A stretch of DNA of 64,000 nt from Rhizophagus clarus. Taxonomy: Eukaryota > Glomeromycota > Glomeromycetes > Glomerales > Glomeraceae. This document shows positions 56,463-64,000 of the stretch, in pieces (the first letter of the stretch is position 1; every line of letters begins with the position of its first letter). The stretch is taken from the NCBI GenBank assembly GCA_015698045.1, contig BLAL01000338.1, positions 744,001-808,000 of the forward strand. The letters run 5' to 3'. Under the pieces are notes generated by a model that did no database searches, was not told where the DNA came from, and was given only the letters and a program-made list of their open reading frames with translations. The translations under genes and the position numbers were made by a program.

Positions 56463-57284
56463 TATTCAGCCACATCAGCCACAAAATCGGTCACCTATCG
56501 AATGCACAAGTCAATATTAGCGAAGAAGCACAAACTTGATTATTCACTATTCGTGCTCAACTTGAGTTGATAAAATTATTAAAAAATCACTGATTTTATA
56601 AAATTTATCAGAATTTTTATACCTAATTAAAGATGATTAAATTAAGTTTTACTACCGATTTCATTATAACGTTACCAACTTTTTTGTTAATCTTGGATAT
56701 TTTATTTTGAATTTAAATTGTTCGCTTTGAACTCGAGTTGAACTCGAGTTCAACTCGAGTTTAACTCGTTCGCTCAAGATCTTTGTGTAATGTATTGTAG
56801 ATCCGTAATTGTTTTATTTGTAGTCTATAATTGGCAAAAGCTTATTATAAACCAAAATAAAAAACACTATTTATTTATGTATCTGTATTATTAGATTTTA
56901 CCTTTTTTAGATTTGATATATAATTAAAAAGAAGACCTTTATCTTGATATTTTGGAATCACGATCATAACAATTGAGTTTAGGTCGAGTTTAACTTGTTC
57001 ATTGTGATTGATTGTATTGTAGATCCGTATCTGTATTATAATTAATATAAAGAAGACAGATCATAACAATCATGACATATTTGAGAAATTAGAACAATTT
57101 ACGTAAATGTTCTTGAAGGGTAATTAATATAATAATACAAGGTGATAAAAAATTGTTTTTAAAAAGAGGTTTCATCTTTTTTTTTTTTCTTACAATAAAT
57201 TTGTTGTCGTTATTTCTATTATATATTCTTTTTCTTAAAATTTGTTGCCGTTATTTTTTATTATTATATATTCTTTTTCTTAAA
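56463..57284. other. Element interior, no gene seen
   Basis: Contains a run of 'GAACTCGAGTT' repeats at 56729-56765 and A/T-rich sequence before the Myb/SANT-like gene; two copies of 'ATTATATATTCTTTTTCTTA' at 57220-57280. Confidence 0.5.
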
Positions 57285-57890
57285 ATGCCCGCAAATTGGA
57301 CTGATGCAATAACTGAATATTTAATAAGATATAGGAGGTAAAAAATTAAATGAAAACTAATAAATAACTTTGATCATATTCTAGTTTTTTTTTCTCTTAC
57401 GTTTCCTGATCTAAAAATTAAATAAATAATGTAAAGGAGAAGGAACAACTACTACCATGACATACCCGGGAGGGACCGCTCCGAATTCTGGGAGAGCCTA
57501 GCTCGAAGAATTCAGAGACGGTTCCGCGTGAGGTTCACTGGCCAACAGGTAGAAAGAAAGTGGAGAAACTTGGTCAGGAATTTTAATGTTAGTAAAATAA
57601 TAATAAATCATAAAAAAAAATAAAAAAAAATAAAAAATTAATAGTATTAACATTTTTAGAATTTCTGTGAATGGAGGAATGGTGCGCGAAATGGAAGGTG
57701 GTCCCGGGAAGGAGAAAGATATTATAGGCAGTTCCGCACAAGGTTTTGGGACAGACCTGGTAATTATTAAGAATTTTTTTAATTTATATTTAAGTTATTT
57801 AAGTTCTAAATTTATATATATTTCTTAGGGAACCACCACAGTCGTAGGCGGCGTAGAAACACTGCGCATCGGCGGCCTCAGAATCCGTAA
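57285..57890 (+). CDS. Myb/SANT-like (trihelix-type) protein, intact
   Basis: Four exons with consistent phase: 57285-57337, 57437-57587, 57660-57759, 57829-57890; introns of 99, 72, 69 nt with GT..AG. Product 121 residues, no stop. Sequence order: MPANWTDAITEYLIRYRRRR (first helix with Trp), DRSEFWESLARRIQRRFRVR (second), GQQVERKWRNLVRNFNNF (third, with the conserved K-W-R-N-L), then a basic region rich in Arg/Trp and an Arg-rich end (NHHSRRRRRNTAHRRPQNP). This is the layout of Myb/SANT-like or MADF DNA-binding domains. G+C is far above the surroundings. It lies inside the CACTA-like element and is the only gene there, so it is cargo or an accessory DNA-binding protein (CACTA elements often encode a second subterminal-repeat binder). 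Related in plan to the dead gene at 8101-8716. Confidence 0.75.
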
Positions 57891-58592
57891 ATTATATTTT
57901 TTTATTTTTATTTTTTTTTTATTTTGTATTTTTTATATTTTATTTTTATTTTTATTTTTATTTATATTTTTTTATTTTTATTATTTTTATTATTATTATT
58001 TTTTATTTTTTATTATCTTTTATTATTATTATTTTTATTAAATATATATATATATTATATAGTCATCTAATTATTATTTTAATATTTTTACTATTTTATA
58101 ATTTGATTTAATATCGGCCTATATTCAACTGAAATTAAAAAATTCGACCTCAATTATAAGTAATTAAAGCTTATTATAATAAATTGCTTTTATTCAATAA
58201 ACATTCATTTTTTTTTTTATTAAAGTATTAATTAAATAAACAATCTGTCGTCATATATTATATAATATATTGTAATGATGAAATGTCCCCAATAAATTTT
58301 TAAAAAAGGTACATTTAGGCGTGACAGATCTAATACCGCTGATTCTTCCAAAATGTTACTAAAATCTTTCCATAGATCAAATTGAGAGAACTAATCTATC
58401 AATTTACAATATAAAATCTTGAAATAATCTTTCACATTTTCAAAATACGTGATCAAACTCATTTTTGCTAAACTTTTGGCGTTTACATGCAATAGTTTCG
58501 GCATTTTAATTTAATTTGACGATCATTGATTATCATGATCAATCTATTTTTACGGTTTTCTAAACCATAATTTTTTTTTATTTTTTTTTTAG
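57891..58592. other. Element interior, T-rich
   Basis: T/A-rich tract (57893-58030) followed by unremarkable sequence up to the first acceptor of the array. Confidence 0.5.
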
Positions 58593-59160
58593 GTTGCTGG
58601 ACTCCCGGACTTGGAATGTAAGTTGGAAGGGGTGGGGGGAATTTTTTTTTAATATTAAAGAAACGTTACTAACGTTTCTTTCTTTATTTTTTTTAGGTTG
58701 CCAGCCTTCTTGGACGAACCGGACTTGGAAAATGTAAGTTGGAAAGGGTGGTGATTTTTTTTTTAATATTAAAGAAACGTTACTAACGTTTCTTTCTTTA
58801 TTTTTTTTAGGTTGCCGGCCTTCTTGGATGAACCAGACTTGGGAATGTAAGTTAGAAAGGGCGGGGGATTTTTTTTTAATATTAAAGAAACGTTACTAAT
58901 GTTTCTTTCTTTATTTTTTTTAGGTTGCCGGCCTTCTTGGACGAACCGGACTTGGGAATGTAAGTTGGAAAGGGTGGTGATTTTTTTTTAATGTTAAAGA
59001 AACGTTACTAACATTTCTTTCTTTATTTTTTTCAGATTGCTGGACTCCGGACTTGAAATGTAAGGAGAGAGGGAGGGATATTTTTTGAATATTAAAGAAA
59101 CAGTTTAACGTTTCTTTTATTTATTTTAGGTTGCAGTTTCCCTTGTTCCTCTTGATCCTA
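58593..59160 (+). other. Tandem micro-exon-like array inside the CACTA element
   Basis: Five to six cassettes of ~105-115 bp. Segments between acceptor and donor: 58593-58617 (25 nt), 58697-58733 (37), 58811-58846 (36), 58924-58959 (36), 59036-59059 (24), last from 59130. Donors are GTAAGT/GTAAGG. Each 'intron' holds AAAGAAACGTTACTAACGTT + TCTTT, i.e. a perfect hairpin whose loop region spells TACTAAC, the canonical branch point, then a poly-T acceptor. The segments are homologous (GTTGCCGGCCTTCTTGG..). Lengths are not all multiples of three, so a continuous protein is doubtful. Confidence 0.75.
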
Positions 59161-59830
59161 ACGTGATCACGATTAAGAAAAGTTTGAGCAAACTTTTCTT
59201 AAAATTGTATTATAAATGACTGTAACTTTTTTATTAATTTATTGTAATAAAATACGTAATAAAATAAAAATATTAACAATAATAATTATACTTTTAAACA
59301 CTTTACAAAAAATTTATAAACTTGATAATGCATTCAATAAATAAGACAATAAAAATTTTTTAACTACATTAAACGAATTAAAAATTTCTAAAAAGAAAAA
59401 TCTATAAAGAAAGTAAACTCTAAAAAATTTCTTAATACGTTATATAATATGAAATCTAACGTATTAAAATTTGTATCACATATCGGGTACCCGATATGTG
59501 TAAGATAGAACTGTGCCCGATATATATTAAATAACATATCGGTGACCAATAGTTTAGATATCGGGGTCTTGGTAATTAGGCATATTTTGAAGTGTAATAA
59601 ATCGGGTACCCGATATGTAAAAATACCCGATATTTATCCGATTAGCCGCCGATATATAAGTCCCCAATATGTACCCGATAGAATTGATTTTGACCAGTGT
59701 AGTAAGTTAGTCACACGTAATAATTCTGATTGATAATTAAAAAAAAATCATTAATATACTAACTATATAATACAGAGAATTACAGACGTTGATTCAATAT
59801 ATGAAACAGAAGTAGAATTAGATCTGAAAC

Positions 59831-60792
59831 TAAGGTTACTTACTAAAACTAATGGGTTTCAGCATGCTAAAACTGCTGAAACTAGGTTTCGGTAAGCAGC
59901 CAAAAATGCTGAAATACCAAAACTGCCAAAACTATTTCAGCATTTTGACATAGTAGATCATATGATATACATATAGTTTCAGCATTTACTATAGTCTGTA
60001 GATAGTGTTCCAAATGGGATTTTTAATTTTTTTAAAAATTAAAAGTCAAAAAAAAAGAAAAAATGTTTTTAGTGTTTCTTAAAAAAATTAAAATGCTTAA
60101 AAAAATGTTTTTAGTATTTTTTTTTAAATTTAAATGCTTAAAAAAACATTTATTTTTAAAATTAAACACTTTAAAAAAACATTTTAACATTTTTAAGCTT
60201 AAAAAAAAAATATTAGCATTTTTTTAAAATTATATGTATTAAAATGTATTTAGTGTTTTTGCATTTTTTTTAAATTAAGCACTTAAAAATCCTGTTTTAG
60301 CAGGTTTACTTTTTTTTTAATTAAATTCTTATAAAAAAAGCGTTTTTTGTAATTATTAATGCTTTTTTTTAAAAAAATTAGCTAGCATTTTTTCTAACTA
60401 AATACTAAAAAAGCAGATTTCTTTTAATTAAACCTAAAAAAAGTATTTTTTTTTGATCAAATGCTTAAAAAAGCATTTTTTTAATTATAACGCTTAAAAA
60501 AGCATTTTTTAATTATAATGCTTAAAAAATATCTAATATTCACCACAAATCATTTGACCTGAAGTATTATATTGGATCAAATGGGTTGGGTCAGATCAGA
60601 CGGGTTATCAAACCCAACTTAACCTGACCCATTTGGAACACTAATTATAATTAGCAGTAAAAAGTCAAAATTATGCTGAACTCTAATAAAATATTAGTAT
60701 TTACTATGCCAAAACTATGCCGAAATTCCAAAACAGTTTTGAGAGTTTCAACTTTCAGCATTAGGCCAAATGAGTTTTGGCAGGCAACCTTA
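59831..60792. mobile_element. 962-bp non-autonomous element, 8-bp TSD
   Basis: Target duplication TCTGAAAC exact on both sides (59823-30, 60793-800). Inverted ends TAAGGTTACTTACTAAAAC and TAAGGTTGCCTGCCAAAAC. The interior is an A/T-rich array of AAAATGCTTAAAAAA-type motifs plus TTTCAGCA motifs near both ends. 8-bp duplication suggests a hAT-type transposase in trans. Same family as 61214-61448. Confidence 0.9.
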
Positions 60793-60800
60793 TCTGAAAC

Positions 60801-60957
60801 ATAAAAGATTTCTTTTATTTTTCATTTTTACTATCATTATTGTTATTATTACAGTTGCCATCACATTCTTAGTCATTCATAGCCATTACTTCTCTTTTAT
60901 AATAAAATTACTAATAAGTATTTTTGATTTAATTTAAAGATTTTTATTTCTGGTTGG
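60801..60957. other. Short spacer
   Basis: A/T-rich spacer between the element and the next coding fragment; no feature. Confidence 0.3.
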
Positions 60958-61239
60958 GTGTTACAACAAAATCAAAAAACTAGAAAATCAGTAAAACAAA
61001 TACCTATATGCATCAAAAAACTTCTTGAAATAATGTTTTATGCAGGTACAGCTGATCCAAGAAAAAAAATGACAGCTGCAGAAATGCAAAGTAAACTGAC
61101 CCAACGAGTACAAGAAGGAGAAATAGAAGAAAATAAGGTGCTAAAGAAATCTACTATTGCAAATTGGATTAATTCTTTTCACGAAGTTGGAAGTATGCAA
61201 TGGCACTTCAAGCTAAGGTTGCTAGGCGAAACTAAGTAG
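60958..61239 (+). pseudogene. Helical coding fragment cut by a MITE
   Basis: Open frame reading RKSVKQIPICIKKLLEIMFY, AGTADPRKKMTAAEMQSKLT, QRVQEGEIEENKVLKKSTIA, NWINSFHEVGSM. The TIR of the 235-bp element begins at 61214, so the last nine codons are transposon sequence. Removing the insert rejoins ..CACTTCAAGC to AATTAAAGCTGCAAAG. 'KKSTIANWINSF' looks like a helix-turn-helix recognition part (as in transposon-derived proteins). No start ATG in context; a partial gene. Family not certain. Confidence 0.5.
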
Positions 61240-61448
61240 TTTAGCAAACTGTCTAAATGTTAAAAGGGTAAAACTTGATGAAATTATTTTAAAATATTAG
61301 TAAAAAATTAGCAAAACTTGACAAATGTCAAAACTTATAGTAAACCATATTAAATAGCGAAACAATAGTAAAGTATTATTAAAAAATCAGTAAAACTAGA
61401 GTTTAAACATTTAGCCAAATTTAAAATTAGTTTAGGCAGGCAACCTTA
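61214..61448. mobile_element. 235-bp MITE, 8-bp TSD, inserted in a coding frame
   Basis: Target duplication CTTCAAGC exact at 61206-61213 and 61449-61456. Ends TAAGGTTGCTAGGCGAAAC and TAAGGTTGCCTGCCTAAAC (reverse complement). Same terminal sequence as the 962-bp element 400 bp upstream. Interior has repeated TAGCAAAAC/TAGTAAA motifs. Confidence 0.9.
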
Positions 61449-61456
61449 CTTCAAGC

Positions 61457-61811
61457 AATTAAAGCTGCAAAGTGTACTTGACAGGAGAAACCAGAAAGTT
61501 ATTTTAAAATTAATATTTATATATTTTTGAGTGTAAATTATATAATATTTTTTTTTTAAATTTAAAATTATATAATATTTTTTTTTTAAATTTAAAGGTG
61601 TTAATATTATATCATTTTATTTAATAAATATAAGCTGCTGAGCACTCATTACAAAAATTGAAAAGCACACTCCAAACCTAAGGGCCAGTCTAACCACATC
61701 ACCTCGATAATTAAAAGTAAATATATGTAAACAAATAAAGGGGAAAGGGAATAAAAAAGAAAAAATTCTATCTCATCTATAAAAACAAAATAAAAATCCT
61801 ACTAATTATTA
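61457..61811. other. No gene seen
   Basis: A/T-rich, with a direct duplication 'AAATTATATAATATTTTTTT' at 61526-61590. Confidence 0.5.
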
Positions 61812-62152
61812 CTAATTCTGGGACTGTTTTCTAATAAAATCCATCAAAACTGTCTTTAGTTCTACAATCTCAGCATGTAATTATCATTTCAACAGCTTCT
61901 TTAGGTGAGAAGTGCCTGTACTCTTATCCTTCATCTTCTGACTTTGCTTGTTCTTCCCTTCAGTTTTATTTCTAGATGCAGATTGAGATGAATCTTTCTA
62001 TGGACTCCTTATGAGAACACGATTAGATCCAGTCGCAGGAGAACCTGTCTTAGATCCTAAGCTAACTTTGGTACGTTTAGAAGGTAGATCTTGATTCAAC
62101 TTGTTAGGTTTATCTTGCCTATTGAAATTAGACCACTGACTACTCTTCCTTC
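61812..62152 (-). pseudogene. Unrecognised Ser/Lys-rich coding relic
   Basis: Minus strand: KSSQWSNFNRQDKPNKLNQD, LPSKRTKVSLGSKTGSPATG, SNRVLIRSP, then TAG (CAG expected), KDSSQSASRNKTEGKNKQSQ, KMKDKSTGTSHLKKL; after a frame change AEIVELKTVLMDFIRKQSQN and TAG at 61812. One stop and one shift. Hydrophilic, basic N-terminus with a helical end; possibly a retroelement-type first frame, not certain. Confidence 0.45.
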
Positions 62153-62569
62153 ATGTAATAAAAGATGGTATAGTATGGTAACATCAACTGAGTTTTGTTC
62201 CATTCCAAAATGATTCCTTACTAATGATGTATTGTAAATCACTAGTCGAAAAAGGACAATTCAGCCTAAATTTGACCAGGTCTAATATAGGTCAAATGAC
62301 AATCTAATCTATGTCAAATTGAGGCCAATTTTTTGGCGTATTTAGGGTGCTAATCGTTTAAATTCAGAAAGAAAATTCGATTATTATTTTACCTATATTA
62401 GGACATTATTACATATTTATTCGACCCTAAAAAAACTACTGTATGTAATCCAAATATCATTAACAAATAGGTCAATTTAGTTCCAAATTTTATAGTTTAT
62501 TAACATTTTATTAAAAGAATATTAAAAATTACATATATATTATATAAATTTCTATCTAATATTTATCTA

Positions 62570-62640
62570 TATATTATCATCCATCTATTCCATCCATCCG
62601 CCATCCATCCAACATCTATCCACCATCTATCCACAATAAA
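62570..62640. repeat. (CCAT)n-type microsatellite
   Basis: Irregular (CATC/CCAT) repeats: CATCCATCTATTCCATCCAT, CGCCATCCATCCAACATC and so on. The stretch 62153-62570 before it shows no gene. Confidence 0.8.
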
Positions 62641-62689
62641 ATCTACTAAATAGATGATTTACATAGCCTAAAGGAGAAGAAGTTTAAAA

Positions 62690-63930
62690 TAAGAAACCTT
62701 TCAAAACTCTCCTGGATTCCGTATTTCCAAGTCAGAATCAGGTTCTTAAAAATAAAAATAAAAAAATGGTAAATTGATATTTTTTAATAAGTTTTCGAAC
62801 ATTTCAAAAACTTACCAGCATTCTATTTATAGTCCAAAATTGGGCCAGTTTACTAAAAGAAATAGAAAGGAAGAAAAAAATTAAAATAGGATTTTTTAAA
62901 GTAAGTTCAAACTCAAAACTTTACCTGGGATTTTGGTATTCAATGCATATCTAAAAGATCAAGAATAACCTACAAAAGAAGCAAACGAACTGTTAGCAAC
63001 AATTCGTTAAAATAAAAACATCTGATTTTTTATTTACCAATATATAACCTATTGATATACTGGTTGCCTAAAAAGAAAAATAATAAAACATTAATAAGCA
63101 TTTTGTTAAAACAGATAAATTTAAAATGTTTTAAATCCACCAAAATTTCAAAGTTGCATTTGCGTCCTAAAGTCTGAAGAACAGTTCCCAAAAAAAAAAT
63201 TAATAGAATGAAATATACGTATCATTAAATTTTGGTAAAAAAAGAAAAATCTCACCAAAAATCTACTATCTCACGTGTCCAATATATCTATCCCCTACCT
63301 AAAAATCTTGAATTTGCATCCAATGAGAGTTGAAAGCAACCTAAAAAAAATAAAGAACGAATTCGTCAATTTGATAAAAATAAAAAATTGAAAACAATAA
63401 AAAAAAACTTACTGTAATTCTGCGTGTTTAAAGATCTAAAGAGCAAACTGCTAAAAAAAAGAAAAACCCTGAAAAAATTAGGTGTTTCAAAAAATTATAA
63501 TGCAAGAAAAAATCTACCCAACTCCATATTTATGAAGAGACAGCCTAAAAAAAAGAAATAAACGAAATGTTAACATTTCATTAAATAAATTGTAATTAAT
63601 AAAAAAAATCAATTCCAGCTTCCTTACCGAAAACTGAAAGACTAAACCTGCCTAAAAAAAAGAAAAATATTAAGTGTTTCATTATAGTAAATTATTACAA
63701 TAAATAAAATAAAATAAAGAAAGTCACTCACTGAATTTCAACGTATTCGATGACCTGGCTATTTATCTAAAAAAAGAAGTAAACCAAAATCTGAATTCTA
63801 TGTGTCTAGAACCATTTAAAAAAATTTATTAAAATCATAGTAATTTTTCAGAAATAACGAAAAAAATTCCACTATCTACATACCTTGATTCCAAAAGTCT
63901 GGTCGTAAATTTGTTTAGCAATCCTATAAG
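62690..63930 (-). other. Minus-strand micro-exon-like array, ~10 cassettes
   Basis: Read on the minus strand, segments of ~24-43 nt lie between poly-T/TTTTTTTAG acceptors and GTAAG/GTAGA/GTGAG donors, every ~105-125 bp: near 63900, 63735-63770, 63628-63651 (24 nt), 63518-63544 (27 nt), ~63432-63467, ~63300-63342, ~63052-63081, ~62928-62970, ~62823-62858, and a last one near 62700-62745. Several introns hold a GTTAACA or TTAACG branch-like motif. Segment sequences are only loosely alike. Continues beyond the window edge. No long frame; may be exons of one gene with many very small exons. Confidence 0.55.
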
Positions 63931-64000
63931 GAAAGTAAATTACAAAACCTTAGTTAACATTCTTAACGATAAATAAAATAAAATAAAATTTTGGAAATCT

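Larger units (their letters stand above)
54956..59699. mobile_element. CACTA-like element (4744 bp) with cargo gene
   Basis: Left end CACTGGTCAAAATCGATGCT and right end (reverse complement) CACTGGTCAAAATCAATTCT continue to match over ~35 bp (CTATCGGGTACATAT). A 3-bp TAG duplication flanks it (54953-55, 59700-02). Both termini hold clustered subterminal motifs ATATCGGGTACCCGATAT (54970-55320 and 59470-59690). CACTG ends, a 3-bp duplication and subterminal repeats are the CACTA/EnSpm signature. No tnp2 is present, so it is non-autonomous. It carries internal duplications, the Myb/SANT-like gene 57285-57890 and the micro-exon-like array 58593-59130. Confidence 0.9.

Noticed and set aside
1..64000. 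tRNA, rRNA or other structured RNA genes
   Set aside because: I found no tRNA-like cloverleaf with A/B-box sequences and no rRNA-like high-identity segment; a covariance-model scan would be decisive.

Overview
The window looks like a nuclear segment from an arbuscular mycorrhizal fungus (Glomeromycotina, Rhizophagus-like). Base composition is very A/T-rich (my visual estimate is about three quarters A+T). Genes are split by short GT..AG introns of roughly 40-100 nt. The gene content fits that group: a SAM/SAM/TKL-type kinase with the lineage's Cys-rich 'HF-DNF-WTSG-DKFIQ' N-terminal motif, a Crinkler-type N-terminal domain, an Uma2-like nuclease domain, small Myb/SANT-like proteins and many transposons. 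There is no prokaryotic signal. All assignments come from reading the sequence; no search was run.

Layout. 0-9 kb: A/T-rich repeats and decayed genes on both strands (a KE-rich five-exon minus-strand gene, a gene invaded by a 36-bp minisatellite, a Myb/SANT-like gene with two Trp-to-stop changes). 9.5-12.8 kb: a broken tnp2-type (CACTA) transposase with a long Asp tract. 13.2-14.3 kb: a Gln-rich zinc-knuckle gene, then a 362-bp MITE. 18.6-20.6 kb: the SAM-SAM-kinase gene, broken by a stop and lacking the DFG aspartate. 22.9-25.2 kb: a complete, apparently intact pogo-type transposon. 26.7-28.3 kb: a non-autonomous element with a perfect 8-bp target duplication. 28.6-35.1 kb and 51.4-51.9 kb: four copies of a small Asn/Gln/Ser-rich gene family of unknown function with shared flanks, interrupted by an inverted pair of Helitron-like elements at 31.3-32.0 kb. 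36-41.7 kb: gene fragments, a small basic protein, and a three-exon gene with one apparent frameshift. 43.0-44.1 kb: Crinkler-like gene. 45.3-46.2 kb: Uma2-like domain fused to a C2H2 zinc finger. 46.4-47.3 kb: kinase relic. 50.7-51.1 kb: foldback element flanked by TTAA. 52.1-52.9 kb: MITE. 54.96-59.70 kb: a 4.7-kb CACTA-like element (CACTG ends, TAG duplication) carrying an intact four-exon Myb/SANT-like gene and a tandem array of micro-exon-like cassettes. 59.8-61.4 kb: two related elements with exact 8-bp duplications, the shorter one inserted in a reading frame. 62.7-64 kb: another micro-exon-like array, on the minus strand.

Two themes stand out. First, arrays of 12-43 nt segments bounded by good splice sites recur at several places, and two of them lie inside well-delimited transposons. 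Second, most coding relics are broken by stops where Trp, Gln or Arg is expected, which is compatible with C-to-T decay. The genes most likely to be functional are the pogo transposase, two copies of the small gene family, the Uma2/zinc-finger gene and the 121-residue Myb/SANT-like gene. There is no operon-type organisation; genes appear to be expressed singly.
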